Shown here one piece after another: positions 42,325-51,883 of a stretch of DNA of 52,240 nt; position 1 is the first letter of the stretch; each line of letters starts with the position of its first letter. Origin of the DNA: Anaerolineales bacterium (GTDB lineage: Bacteria; Chloroflexota; Anaerolineae; Promineifilales; Promineifilaceae); the NCBI GenBank assembly GCA_011524645.1, contig WTJY01000174.1, positions 1-52,240 on the forward strand, written 5' to 3'. A program made the position numbers and the translations under genes. A model generated the notes under the pieces. It was not told the origin of the DNA. It did not search any database and saw only the letters and a program-made list of their open reading frames with translations.

Positions 42325-43596
42325 CTACTCCGGTACGATAAAGTGGGTGGTTCCGGTCCCGCTACCGGCCATGACGGTCACGGTATAGCGCCCCGCCGCT
42401 AATTTCGCTAACCGTAAGGGAAGTGTGGCATACCCTGCATCACTCTGTGCCGTTTGTTCGATTGAGGTACCGTCTGGCGCGTTGATAGTGAAGCTGACTT
42501 GTGTGCCGTCCGGTACGTATTGGTCTAAATCAGCGGTAATCGGCCCCGCGAGGATGTCTAGTTCTCGATCTAGGTTGTCGATGGTGATTTTTACGGGGAA
42601 CGGTTCAATGGCTGGCCCTTCGCTGAAGGTCAAGATGAGCGGTTCACTTTCAATCCCAAATGTCACCCCGTGAATCGTATACGCTCCGGCCGTGCGTGGG
42701 GCTTGCATAATTGTTTCAGCGATCCCATCAATGGTGATTGTTGGCAGAATGCGGGTTTCCCCTGTGGGGCCGGTGACGACAAAGCTGACCTGTGTGCCGT
42801 CCGGCATCATGTTGTCATATTGATCGACGATGATGCTTGAGCGGAGTGTCACCAGTTGAAAGCGATCGGCCGGTAAATTAGGGGGATCGGCCGATAATGT
42901 GTAGGGGACCGGCCAGCCCGGTATTTCGAGCAAAATCCCCTCTGGCCCGTGAACATCTTCGATATTGGCGGCGATGACCGTACGCCCCGCTTTTGTACCG
43001 CTATAGATGCGTTCCCAAACCAAAAGATGTTCCGTTTCCGGCCGGTAAGTCCGCAAATTGTTGCCTGGATGCAGTGAACGAATATCGACCGGTGTCCCTG
43101 TGGCGATCGGATTGCCAAATCGGTCAAATGGGATGACGACCGCCATCGCCCAATGATCCGCATCGGCGATAATTGAGCGGGAACCGACGAGTGGGGTGAT
43201 CGGTTCAACCGGTTCATCCGGCCGGAATATCAGTTGTGCTTTGCCACCGGCTTCCCCTGATGTGGCGATCAATGTGGTGGCTCCAGATCGGGTGGTTAGC
43301 TCTGGTGGAACATAAAACCATGCCTTGTTGTTCTCGAATTCAGCTCGGAGCATATTGGCCCCATAGCTCCCCATTAGGCTGAGGAAAACAGGGGTTCCGT
43401 CTGGGGCTGACGCGCTGGTGTCCTCAACGATGATTTCGACCGCTTGTCCGACGGACACCGATTCTGGCCCATCTACGATTAACTCACCGGTAAGGATAAA
43501 CTCAGGTGGCTCGCTGGGATCGGCCGTGCGACAGCCGAGTAGGCTGATGAGGATCAGACTGAGTAAAAAGAGAATGCCACTGTGTCGGTTTACCAT
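42325..43596 (-). CDS. Lipoprotein with Ig-like beta-sandwich repeats
   Basis: A 423-residue surface protein. The signal ends LLISLLGC, with a lipobox Cys near residue 22, so it is lipid-anchored outside. The mature chain is several Ig-like (invasin/Big-type) repeats, recognised by recurring DQYDNMMPDGTQVSFVV and DQYVPDGTQVSFTI patterns that end with a conserved beta-hairpin. These domains bind sugars or proteins or act as spacers. It starts three bases after the stop of the 43600 gene and ends three bases before the next, so the set is likely translated together. No catalytic motif is seen. Confidence 0.78.
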   Translation of the reverse strand: MVNRHSGILFLLSLILISLLGCRTADPSEPPEFILTGELIVDGPESVSVGQAVEIIVEDTSASAPDGTPVFLSLMGSYGANMLRAEFENNKAWFYVPPELTTRSGATTLIATSGEAGGKAQLIFRPDEPVEPITPLVGSRSIIADADHWAMAVVIPFDRFGNPIATGTPVDIRSLHPGNNLRTYRPETEHLLVWERIYSGTKAGRTVIAANIEDVHGPEGILLEIPGWPVPYTLSADPPNLPADRFQLVTLRSSIIVDQYDNMMPDGTQVSFVVTGPTGETRILPTITIDGIAETIMQAPRTAGAYTIHGVTFGIESEPLILTFSEGPAIEPFPVKITIDNLDRELDILAGPITADLDQYVPDGTQVSFTINAPDGTSIEQTAQSDAGYATLPLRLAKLAAGRYTVTVMAGSGTGTTHFIVPE

Positions 43597-43599
43597 TCG

Positions 43600-46500
43600 T
43601 TAGCCGCCACTCCCTGAAAAATAATGAACGCTTAGACGGACCGAGCTGTAGCCACTTCCTTCGGGGAGTGGAATCCGTTCGAGCCAATCGGCCGAGAGAT
43701 TCACATCTTCTTGCAAAATATTGGCGTAGGCGTCCCCTTGATCGATTAGCGTTTCGACTTCGTTTCGGGGGGTGAGCTGCACAGTGAAGGGGATTGTCCT
43801 TTGCGGCCGTACACTGTTTTCGATATAGAAATCATCGACCCATACCACATGATTGTTTTCGTCATAATAGGTCAGTAAAAGATGAGGGATGGTCGCTTCT
43901 GCCGTTCCTGTATTGTGTAATTCCCCACTTAATTCAAACTGTTGTTCGGCCGTTTCTCTAATGGCGATGTTTTGGATAGAAACGTGGCGAGATAGATCGT
44001 AGGGGGTGACGAGTGCACGGCCGTAGACTTCGAAGCGGAACGGCGCGGTTTCTAAATCGATCGGGTAAAAGGCGTCCGGTTCAAAGACAACAGGGGCCGG
44101 TTCTCCGGCCAGCGTGAGCCCTGCAACCCCCTCGAAATCAACCCGAAACGGGGTGACTTCTTTGGGCAATATTTTGTGGATCATCGCTTGTTGTGCGTTG
44201 TACCAGACGATTTCTGTTCCTTCTTCATCATAGAGATAGGCGGCAACGGTGATGTCGGCCGGATCGGCATCTGTATTGAGCAATTCCCCTACGACGCTGT
44301 AACGGCCGTCTACCCAAACCAGCCGTGCGGAAAGAATTTGAATTTCCGGCCGATCTAAAACATCTCCAAAGGTTGTGGTTTCTGTCGTGATCCGCCGCCG
44401 GCCGGCCGCATACCAATCGACCCCACTACGCCGATAAAATTGATCAGGTGGGATAGTCACATCGACCGAATCTGGCATGATAAACCAAGCTCCGTCTCGT
44501 TTGACCAATTCATGTATTTGGGTCGTTACATAGTAGTCGAGCGCTGTGACAAAGACCGTTTCCGCTTCGACGACCACAAAATTTTCTTCCTGTTCGATTA
44601 GGGTCACGATCACGCTATCGAGTTTGCCATAAGAGGCGACTAAGCCGTTGGTGACCGATAGCTCGAGTAGGTATTGTTCATAACTCGGGCGGCTTGCTGG
44701 ATCGATTCGCTTATACGCTTCTTCGAGCCGACGGAAGTCAAGGTCATCGTAGTATGTTTCGACCAAGTGAATCGGGTCTCTGACCCACTGTTGGTAAAAA
44801 TAGACCCCGCTTCCGGCCGAGACAAGCATGATGCTCAACAATAAGGCGAAGCGGACTTGATGGGCGCTCGGCAGGGCCGGACGCGGCTTGGGTAAGTTTT
44901 CAAACCATTCCCACCATGCTTGCCAAGCCACCACTGGGGAGCTGTCACTTTCTGACAGTTTCGACCAGTCGCGCAATTTTTGATCAAGCAAGTGCCAGTA
45001 TTTTGCGGCGAGCAGAACCGGCCGGATCGGTGTGATGCGTAGCCATAAGTGTTGGACCCACCCCCATAAGCGAAATACCCCGAGAAAGCGGCAAAGATAA
45101 AAGAGTGGATCAAACCATAAGGCTGAGGTCATGACCCCCATACCGAGAAAGAGGGCGAACATCGGGATGGTGCCCCACATAATTTTTTGATAGTTGGGAA
45201 TATCTTTGCGGGGTAAAACTTCTGGTAGCGGGGGAATATCCCCTTTTTCCCAAACCATAATGCCGTTTTCAAGCCGCTGTAGACGATGCCAGCCGGAAAA
45301 GTAAAGGAGCGGGTCGTAAAAAGGGTCGTTGGAAAAGACGAATTTAAGGTTGTATTTGTCGGGAACCGCTAGGAATTGCTGTAGTGAACCGATGCCGGGG
45401 ATGCCACTGTATTTCGCCCCTTCGAGCCGTTCGACCGGGGTCGTTGTTAGCTCTGGCAACCGGCGTGCTGAGTGATAGTTCCCATCAATCATGTTGGCAT
45501 CCATATTGGCACTGAGCCATGCCACTTGATCCCCAAATCCGAGCGTGAGATAACGCCAACGCCAATGCTGATCTTTTTCCATAAAGGAAACGATCGGGTC
45601 GATATCGATGGGTGGGGGTTGGAAACGACGGAACTGGGTTAAATTGGCGATGAGGACGGAGGCGGTCACATAGCTGACCACTAGCCCGATTTGTACGGTA
45701 CGCCAGGTAAATGAGCCGAACTGCGCTTGTAGATAGTTGGCGAAACGGCCGTGGCGCAAACTGGAAACAAATTCGCCTGCAAATGGGAGCAAAATAATAG
45801 TGGCCCAAAAGGTAAAGCGGTCCAGAGTGAGAATGTCGAATGCACCACGAAGTAAAAAACGTGGAATCGGTGTGGTGCCGCCGGTCCCCAGCACGAACAG
45901 CAAACACCACGACAGCATGAGCGGCCACGCTTTGGTGGTGAATCCTTTATAGACAACATAGGGCAAAATGAGCAGGGATACACCGTAAGGGACAACCCAA
46001 AAGACGAGACCGGCCGCTGTGTTTTCTAAGAATGAATCGCGTGAGGCATGGGGGATCGAGATTTGGGTAATCGGGTCGGCACGGCTCCAGAGCCAATAGG
46101 GGAGGACGACGATGACCAAGACGATAATCATGCCGACACCGTAGAGCCCTGTACGAGCGGTGACCGGTGTGATGCGTCGTACACGGCGCATAATAAGCGG
46201 TTTTAAGTTGTCTTTTGTGACTTGTGTCGGTCTTTCTTCTGGCTCGTCAGGAAGTGGCTGTCGCAACTTTTCAAGTATGGCGAGGGCCATAACCGGTGCG
46301 ACAAAAAAGACAGCCCCGAAGAGTGTGGTCACGTGATGACCGGCCGTGGTTGCGGCGTTCATGATCCACGCGGCTAGTAAAATCGACCAGTTGCCGTCAC
46401 GCATCCAGCGATAGGCGAAAGGGATCGCATTGAGTAGAAACCCGAGGGAGAATGTTGTGGGAAGTTGTCCGAATACGTGGACCGTTTCGGTGATGCTAGA

Positions 46501-46941
46501 TGAAAAGACAAAGAGGAGGGCGGCATAACCGGCCGCTTCTTCCCGAACCCACAGCTTTGAAAAACGATAAATCCCGATGGTGCACATGAGCAGGGCGAAG
46601 GTTTGGGCGATGACAAACCCGTAGCCGAGACCGACGAAGTTGGATAACAGGGCGATTGTTTGCTGTGAACCGGGGGGATAGCTGGTAAGGGTAAAGCCGG
46701 TATACCAGCGCGGACTCCACGGATCGAACCAAGATTGCGCATAGTGGCTACCGAAGAAGATATGCACAAACGCATCGTAGGTTCGACTATAGGTGTAGGG
46801 AATGAGAACCCCATGATATGCCAATGAGATGATGAGTGCGATAAGCAGATGTGGATTTTGCTTGGCGACAAACTCCCCAAGTTTGACTTGTATTTGATAA
46901 AACCGATTCATAGCTGCTGCGCTAGGTGGGATGTTGGACAA
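43600..46941 (-). CDS. Large polytopic membrane protein, GT-C-like, with extracytoplasmic C-terminal domains
   Basis: A 1113-residue protein. The first ~400 residues have many hydrophobic segments with the Asp-rich loop near residues 60-80 (RTYDAFVHIFFGSHY, YPPGSQQ), an arrangement typical of GT-C glycosyltransferases; it is close to the family annotated as 6-pyruvoyl-tetrahydropterin-synthase-related membrane proteins. The following ~300 residues contain more hydrophobic segments, and the last ~330 residues are soluble and probably outside, with NTF2-like and beta domains. It heads the three-gene set down to 40567. A lipid-linked-sugar transferase is a reasonable guess, but no catalytic proof is visible. 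Confidence 0.68.
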   Translation of the reverse strand: MSNIPPSAAAMNRFYQIQVKLGEFVAKQNPHLLIALIISLAYHGVLIPYTYSRTYDAFVHIFFGSHYAQSWFDPWSPRWYTGFTLTSYPPGSQQTIALLSNFVGLGYGFVIAQTFALLMCTIGIYRFSKLWVREEAAGYAALLFVFSSSITETVHVFGQLPTTFSLGFLLNAIPFAYRWMRDGNWSILLAAWIMNAATTAGHHVTTLFGAVFFVAPVMALAILEKLRQPLPDEPEERPTQVTKDNLKPLIMRRVRRITPVTARTGLYGVGMIIVLVIVVLPYWLWSRADPITQISIPHASRDSFLENTAAGLVFWVVPYGVSLLILPYVVYKGFTTKAWPLMLSWCLLFVLGTGGTTPIPRFLLRGAFDILTLDRFTFWATIILLPFAGEFVSSLRHGRFANYLQAQFGSFTWRTVQIGLVVSYVTASVLIANLTQFRRFQPPPIDIDPIVSFMEKDQHWRWRYLTLGFGDQVAWLSANMDANMIDGNYHSARRLPELTTTPVERLEGAKYSGIPGIGSLQQFLAVPDKYNLKFVFSNDPFYDPLLYFSGWHRLQRLENGIMVWEKGDIPPLPEVLPRKDIPNYQKIMWGTIPMFALFLGMGVMTSALWFDPLFYLCRFLGVFRLWGWVQHLWLRITPIRPVLLAAKYWHLLDQKLRDWSKLSESDSSPVVAWQAWWEWFENLPKPRPALPSAHQVRFALLLSIMLVSAGSGVYFYQQWVRDPIHLVETYYDDLDFRRLEEAYKRIDPASRPSYEQYLLELSVTNGLVASYGKLDSVIVTLIEQEENFVVVEAETVFVTALDYYVTTQIHELVKRDGAWFIMPDSVDVTIPPDQFYRRSGVDWYAAGRRRITTETTTFGDVLDRPEIQILSARLVWVDGRYSVVGELLNTDADPADITVAAYLYDEEGTEIVWYNAQQAMIHKILPKEVTPFRVDFEGVAGLTLAGEPAPVVFEPDAFYPIDLETAPFRFEVYGRALVTPYDLSRHVSIQNIAIRETAEQQFELSGELHNTGTAEATIPHLLLTYYDENNHVVWVDDFYIENSVRPQRTIPFTVQLTPRNEVETLIDQGDAYANILQEDVNLSADWLERIPLPEGSGYSSVRLSVHYFSGSGG

Positions 46942-47070
46942 CCGGCAGATGCCGTGACTAACTGATAACTTCTGGCATTTATCTATTAGGATAGCGCAAA
47001 AAAATTGTGTCAGACCTGTTTATTCACAATCGGTTCACGATTTTTGATAGGGAGATGGTCCTAAGCGATG

Positions 47071-47658
47071 TTAAAACCAGCCGAATAAACGGCCGATCGG
47101 CCGAGCCAAGACAAATTCGAAAATCGCATACCAAAACCAGCTCCTTGTCCAGCGTTGGCTCGAATCAGGCGTAAAAGGAATCGAATCGGGGGCAATATCA
47201 GGAATGATGATTTCTTCGAGCGGTAGCTTGTCAAAAATAAGTCGGGCTCGTTCCGATTGATAAGGGTGTGTGACTAGGGCGATTTTGCGAATCCTATGCT
47301 GACGACATAGGAGCCAAATTTGCAGGGCTGCACCATGCGTATCGACATGCACATGAGGGTCATGTGGGAGGTTGATGACCCATGAATCTAGACTCTTTGG
47401 CGTGATATTCGTGCCTTGAGAGGTCTGGGCTTTTTGCAAGCCGAGATAGGTTCCTTCTTGGGTAATTGTGAGCAATTTTTTTGGATTGTGCTCAATGAGC
47501 CAAGAAGCGAGATGGGTGTTGCTGACGCCGGGGGAAATATTGCCTGCGGGGTCCACGACAAGGCCGAAACCGAGCAGGACAAATGCTTCCGCTTGATCGA
47601 GAGAACCTTGGGGTGGGGCGATCATACGGCCGAAGGGAGAGGATGTTTTTGGGTTCAT
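47071..47658 (-). CDS. YdcF/SanA-like (DUF218) protein
   Basis: About 195 residues. The family's opening VLLGFG and late ALVTHPYQSERARLIF (equivalent to the vT-x-x-YH-x-x-RA pattern) support DUF218. Some members support peptidoglycan precursor handling or vancomycin tolerance; no enzyme activity is firmly known. A hydrophobic C-terminus (FEFVLARPIGRLFGWF) may sit on the membrane. I start at ATG 47658, since the frame to 47706 adds only unlikely residues. It lies alone between the membrane operon and the polysaccharide cluster. Confidence 0.62.
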   Translation of the reverse strand: MNPKTSSPFGRMIAPPQGSLDQAEAFVLLGFGLVVDPAGNISPGVSNTHLASWLIEHNPKKLLTITQEGTYLGLQKAQTSQGTNITPKSLDSWVINLPHDPHVHVDTHGAALQIWLLCRQHRIRKIALVTHPYQSERARLIFDKLPLEEIIIPDIAPDSIPFTPDSSQRWTRSWFWYAIFEFVLARPIGRLFGWF

Positions 47659-47880
47659 AATGACCGATTGTAGCGTTTCTGTGTGAATGAAACATGAAAT
47701 GTACAAAAATAAGCCACGTAAGTCGCTATAAGATGACTTGAGTCATATTGTGGCTTTATATGCGGGATGTATACTTTTTACAATTGTTATTTTCGATTTC
47801 CCACTGATTCCCGACTACTTCTCTGTTTATAACAGATCAATCCACCTCATAAAACCAACAGTTTGGTATGGAGATAGACT

Positions 47881-48642
47881 ATGTATGAAAATTACCAACG
47901 CTGGAAAGAGGTTCCATTGACCACAACTCCCTTGCTGTCAATTATTATTCCAGCTTATAACGAATCTGAGCGTATTGTGCCTACAATTGGGGCGATCGCT
48001 TCACATGTTTCAGACCTTGGCTTCCCTTGGGAACTGATCTTGGCGGACGATGGTTCAACCGATGAGACGGTTGCCCTCGCGGAAGGTTTGGAATTGGTGA
48101 ATATGCGTGTGCTAAAAGCGGCGCAGAATGGGGGGAAGGGGAGTGCTGTACGCCGTGGTGTACTCGTGGCCGAAGGAGACTATGTTTTGTTCGCCGATGC
48201 CGATAACTCCACACCAATTGAAGAAGTTGAAAACCTCTTAAACAAGCTACGCTACGATGGGTATGATGTTGCGGTTGGCTCAAGAGCGGCCGATGGGGCG
48301 AGTGAACAAGATAAATCGTTTATGCGCCATTTGCTCAGCAACGGCTTGCGTTGGATCGTAAGCAATGTGTTTAGCATCGGCGTACGTGATACCCAATGCG
48401 GTTTTAAGATGTATACCCGAGAAGTGGCACGGCGACTGCATGAGACACAAACCCTGATGGGTTTTTCATTCGATTTAGAAATCCTCTACTTGGCTAATAA
48501 GTTTCGCTACAACATTGCCGAAGTGCCGGTCACTTGGATCGATGCACCCGGTTCGAAAGTGGACCCGATTAAAGAGGCCCAACGTTTTATTCGTGACTTA
48601 TTAAAAATTAAACTAACCGATTTACGGGGGGGATATGCATAA
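47881..48642 (+). CDS. Family 2 glycosyltransferase, dolichyl-phosphate-sugar synthase-like
   Basis: A 253-residue GT-A-fold transferase. LSIIIPAYNESERIVPT, ILADDGSTDETVA, and the DXD site VLFADADNST (UDP/GDP-sugar and metal binding) are clear. The length and lack of membrane segments fit polyprenyl-phosphate mannose/glucose synthases that load a lipid carrier for extracytoplasmic transfer. This fits GT-C-like enzymes elsewhere in the window, such as those at 86-2428 and 43600-46941. GGAG precedes ATG 47881 at a good distance. It overlaps the GT4 gene by eight bases. Confidence 0.88.
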   Translation: MYENYQRWKEVPLTTTPLLSIIIPAYNESERIVPTIGAIASHVSDLGFPWELILADDGSTDETVALAEGLELVNMRVLKAAQNGGKGSAVRRGVLVAEGDYVLFADADNSTPIEEVENLLNKLRYDGYDVAVGSRAADGASEQDKSFMRHLLSNGLRWIVSNVFSIGVRDTQCGFKMYTREVARRLHETQTLMGFSFDLEILYLANKFRYNIAEVPVTWIDAPGSKVDPIKEAQRFIRDLLKIKLTDLRGGYA

Positions 48643-49843
48643 CGAAAAACTTAAAATCGCCATGGTCACGACCCATCCACCCAGCTTAGGGTCGCTGAAT
48701 GAATACGCATTTCACTTTGTGCGCTATTTACGTTTAAAACCGGAAGTGGCTGAAGTTGTGTTACTTGTCGATGAATTACCTGATGGGGAAACCTATGACT
48801 CCGTCTCTCAACCGGTTGAGGGAAGCGCCCCTGTTTCGGCCGTGCCCTGTTGGAAATTTAACGATCCCCAGAATCCGCTACAGATTTTGCGAGCGGTACG
48901 CCAAGCGAAACCGGATGTCGTCTTGTTTAATTTGCAATTCGCTTCATTTGGGGACAAAAAGGTTTCGGCCGCTGTCGGGTTGATGACACCCGCCCTGTTA
49001 CGCATGGCGGGCTATCCGACGATGACTTTGCTTCATAACATTATGGAGACGGTTGATCTGAACAGTGCGGGGTTCGCTCAAAATAAATTGATCGAGTCGG
49101 TGATTCGCTTTGCTGGCAACATTACGACCCGCTTGATTTTGCGTTCAAACATTGTCGCGTTGACGATCCCGAAATATATCGAGATTTTAGAAGAAAAGTA
49201 TAAAGCGGATAATGTGCTGCTGGCCCCTCACGGCTCATTTGATGATACCGTTTCTCAGCCTTCCTTTGATTTGCCGGATGGACCGATGCAAATTATGACA
49301 TTTGGTAAATTCGGGACCTATAAAAAGGTGGAGACATTGATCGAGGCGTTTAAGCTTCTAAAGCGTACTGGTGATCGTCCACCTTTGGAACTGGTGGTTG
49401 CGGGGAGTGATAGCCCGAATACGCCGGGGTATCTGGCTAATGTGCAAGAGACCTATGCTGATGTGTCTGGCATGCGCTTTACCGGCTATGTGGCGGAGGA
49501 GGATGTTCCCCGTATTTTTAGCGAGTCGGCCGTGGTGGTCTTTCCTTACACCAGTACGACCGGTAGCTCTGGCGTGCTACATCAGGCGGGAGATTATGGT
49601 AAAGCGGCCGTTTTACCCCTAATCGGCGACTTTGCCGAAGTGATTACGGAAGAGGGGTATGGGGGGGAATTTTTTGAGATCGATCAGGTTGAGAGTATGG
49701 CAGATGCGATCGCGCGCGTGATTGACAACCCTGCACGGCGGCGGGAATTAGGAACCCAAAACTTTCTCGCTTCGCACGGTTTGCCGATCGATGAAGTGGT
49801 TGATTGGTATTTGCTTCACATTCAAGCCTTGCTTAGTAAGTAG
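48635..49843 (+). CDS. Family 4 glycosyltransferase
   Basis: A 402-residue GT-B-fold glycosyltransferase. N-terminal MVTTHPPSLGSLNEYAFHF, then the C-terminal half with LVVAGSDSPNTPGY, MRFTGYVAEEDVP and VFPYTSTTGSSGVLHQAG (the donor-binding site region). It overlaps the upstream GT2 gene by eight bases and is followed by a hairpin terminator at 49859-49883. Probably it adds a sugar in the pathway of the surface polysaccharide exported by the flippase at 51884. The acceptor and sugar are unknown. Confidence 0.87.
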   Translation: MHNEKLKIAMVTTHPPSLGSLNEYAFHFVRYLRLKPEVAEVVLLVDELPDGETYDSVSQPVEGSAPVSAVPCWKFNDPQNPLQILRAVRQAKPDVVLFNLQFASFGDKKVSAAVGLMTPALLRMAGYPTMTLLHNIMETVDLNSAGFAQNKLIESVIRFAGNITTRLILRSNIVALTIPKYIEILEEKYKADNVLLAPHGSFDDTVSQPSFDLPDGPMQIMTFGKFGTYKKVETLIEAFKLLKRTGDRPPLELVVAGSDSPNTPGYLANVQETYADVSGMRFTGYVAEEDVPRIFSESAVVVFPYTSTTGSSGVLHQAGDYGKAAVLPLIGDFAEVITEEGYGGEFFEIDQVESMADAIARVIDNPARRRELGTQNFLASHGLPIDEVVDWYLLHIQALLSK

Positions 49844-49858
49844 ACTATTTGGGTCTAC

Positions 49859-49883
49859 AACCGGCCTGTTTCGGCCGGTTTTG
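49859..49883 (+). terminator. Terminator hairpin after the GT4 gene
   Basis: AACCGGCC and GGCCGGTT form an 8-bp stem with a short loop, followed by TTTT, 16 bases after the GT4 stop. It argues for starting the next gene at ATG 49912, after the hairpin, and not at 49849 within it. Confidence 0.7.
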
Positions 49884-49911
49884 GGAACACTGCAAAGATG
49901 TAAATACGACT

Positions 49912-51459
49912 ATGGTACTACAACAACTGGTTTTTTCTTATTCTGAAGATTTTAATAATTTGGCAAATTGGTGGTTAAGCGAAGGTGCCGGCCGTTTCGG
50001 GATTCGCGACGCGGGGCGATGTGTCGTTTCTTGGCCAGACGATGAGGGGGACACCGCACTGTCTGACATTTCGGAACCGATTATTCATCGTAATGGCTCC
50101 CAACTGGGAGAATTATTTGTGACCCAGCTTTCTGACCCCGCTTTGCAAGAAAAACTTAAAACGGATGCTGACTTCGTGGCCCGTTTAGCGTCACTTGACG
50201 GTGAACTTGATTTATTGGCCCAAGAATTGGTGGAAAGTCAGGATCAACTGGTGGCGCTTTATGGTTTGATGCATTCGGCACACCACTTGGTGTCTATCGA
50301 TGAGATCGTCAATCGGCTCACCGAGGTGATCGAGCCCCTTTTCGAAGCCCGAACTGCGTTTATGGTCTTGCAATTGCCAGAACGCCCCTCCATTGTGGCC
50401 CAATCGGGGGAGTCTCTGGCACATGATGTGTTATCTGACTTGGTTTTTTCTACGCTTGAGCGGACCGATTATTTATTGATCAACGACCGAGCTAATAGCC
50501 CAGCAGAGTCGCTTGATCAACTGGAGACTGTTCTGGCTATACCGATGTCGATTCGGGGAGAAAAATCGGCCGTTCTCGGCTTGGTTAACAATACGGCCGG
50601 ACCCTTCCAGTCTCCCACAATCAAACTGTTGCGTGCGATTAGCGACTTTGCTGTTTCTCGAATTGAAAGCGCGCTCATGTATGAGGCCCATCTGCAACAA
50701 ATGAAGCAACAAACGCGACTCCAAACAGAAATGGAGTTGGCACATGATGTGCAAATGAGCTTGATGCCCCAGACCTTGCCCCAAATCTCTAATCTTGAGA
50801 TCGCCACATTTGCCCAGCCCGCTTTGAGCGTCGGGGGGGACTTCTACGATTACTTTATACATGATAACGATATTTTTTATTTCACGTTGGGGGATATATC
50901 GGGCAAAGGGATGTCGGCCGCCTTGCTAATGGCGATGACCCGAACAACGATGCGTAATACCGCCCGCCTGCTGAACGAACCCTCCCCCAAAGCGATTTTA
51001 GATCATGTCACCGATTCTCTTTACGATGACTTTACCGAAGTCGGTATGTTTTGCACCATCTTTACCGGTTTGTATGATGCAACCAGCGGGAAATTGGCTT
51101 ATGTCAATGGGGGACATTCCCCCGTTATTTTTCGTAGAGCGGGTGGGCACGCCCATTTAATAGACGCCACAGGACCGCCACTGTGTGTGTTGCCCCAACA
51201 TTTAGCATACGAAGACCAACTCCATTTGGCTCCCGGCGATCTCTTGATCGTGGCGACCGACGGCTTTAATGAAGCCCGAAATGGGGCTGGTGAAATGTTT
51301 GATTACGAACGGCTACTCGATTTGGTTGATGCGCTGGCGGATCAATCGGCGCAAAATATTGCAGATCGATTGGTCACGGCCGTGGCTCAATTTAGTGAAG
51401 GTCAACCACAAGATGATGATCAGACGATTATTGTGATTAAAAGGAATGAACATGAGTAA
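49912..51459 (+). CDS. rsbU: GAF/PP2C-type (SpoIIE/RsbU) serine phosphatase
   Basis: About 515 residues. The N-terminal part (~1-110) has no clear domain; a GAF sensor domain follows (about 120-260), then a helical linker (QQMKQQTRLQTEMELAHDVQMSLMP) and the SpoIIE/PP2C phosphatase domain (QPALSVGGDFYDYF, LGDISGKGMSAALLMAM, VNGGHSP, ATDGFNEARN). The catalytic aspartates are in place. In the partner-switching system it would dephosphorylate the STAS protein encoded next, which overlaps by eight bases. It sits in the polysaccharide cluster, so surface-glycan output may be under this control. The sensory signal is unknown. The symbol is used as a family name. Confidence 0.86.
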   Translation: MVLQQLVFSYSEDFNNLANWWLSEGAGRFGIRDAGRCVVSWPDDEGDTALSDISEPIIHRNGSQLGELFVTQLSDPALQEKLKTDADFVARLASLDGELDLLAQELVESQDQLVALYGLMHSAHHLVSIDEIVNRLTEVIEPLFEARTAFMVLQLPERPSIVAQSGESLAHDVLSDLVFSTLERTDYLLINDRANSPAESLDQLETVLAIPMSIRGEKSAVLGLVNNTAGPFQSPTIKLLRAISDFAVSRIESALMYEAHLQQMKQQTRLQTEMELAHDVQMSLMPQTLPQISNLEIATFAQPALSVGGDFYDYFIHDNDIFYFTLGDISGKGMSAALLMAMTRTTMRNTARLLNEPSPKAILDHVTDSLYDDFTEVGMFCTIFTGLYDATSGKLAYVNGGHSPVIFRRAGGHAHLIDATGPPLCVLPQHLAYEDQLHLAPGDLLIVATDGFNEARNGAGEMFDYERLLDLVDALADQSAQNIADRLVTAVAQFSEGQPQDDDQTIIVIKRNEHE

Positions 51460-51793
51460 CTTACAGATTACAGAACATACAAAACGGATTTCCGTTTTAA
51501 CTTTTACAGACCGACTTGATGCCTTTAATGCACCTGACGCGCGCCAGCAGATTACGGACCAAATGGAAGCGGGTGCGGTTAACTTCGTGGTCGATATTTC
51601 CCAAGTGACATTTATGGATAGTGCTGGGATCGCCGTATTGGTGAACTTGCTTAAAAAAGTAACGCAAGCCAATGGCGCTATGAAACTGGTCCGGCCGGCT
51701 CATGCCAGCGCGATGCGCTTGCTACGGATGACCAAGTTTGACCAAGTTTTCAAAATGTTTGGCACAGTTGATGAAGCGGTTAACGCCTTCTAG
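51452..51793 (+). CDS. rsbV: STAS-domain anti-sigma factor antagonist (RsbV/SpoIIAA-like)
   Basis: About 113 residues. The conserved MDSAGIAVLV includes the Ser that an anti-sigma kinase phosphorylates and the phosphatase at 49912 removes the phosphate from. The fold is a single STAS domain. The start ATG 51452 follows AAAGGAA and overlaps the phosphatase stop by eight bases, so they are co-translated. No kinase/anti-sigma gene is in the window, so the regulated sigma or target lies elsewhere. The symbol is a family name. Confidence 0.88.
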   Translation: MSNLQITEHTKRISVLTFTDRLDAFNAPDARQQITDQMEAGAVNFVVDISQVTFMDSAGIAVLVNLLKKVTQANGAMKLVRPAHASAMRLLRMTKFDQVFKMFGTVDEAVNAF

Positions 51794-51804
51794 TAAACCA
51801 AATA

Positions 51805-51875
51805 GGAAGTATGAAGTATGAAATATGAATGGGTTGCTACGTTTCATATTTCATACTTCATACCTCATACTTTCC
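51805..51875 (+). repeat. Heptamer-built hairpin, type 1, before the flippase gene
   Basis: The left arm ggaagtatgaagtatgaaa and right arm tttcatatttcatacttca, with further atacctcatacttt, are inverted around gggttgctac. It ends nine bases before ATG 51884. It is related to the copies at 4801-4873 and 12738-12810. Confidence 0.7.
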
Positions 51876-51883
51876 TCCCCCTT

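Noticed and set aside
4801-51875. Heptamer repeats as a CRISPR array
   Set aside because: The units are tandem 7-mers in inverted arms at scattered sites, with no spacers of fixed length and no cas genes in the window.
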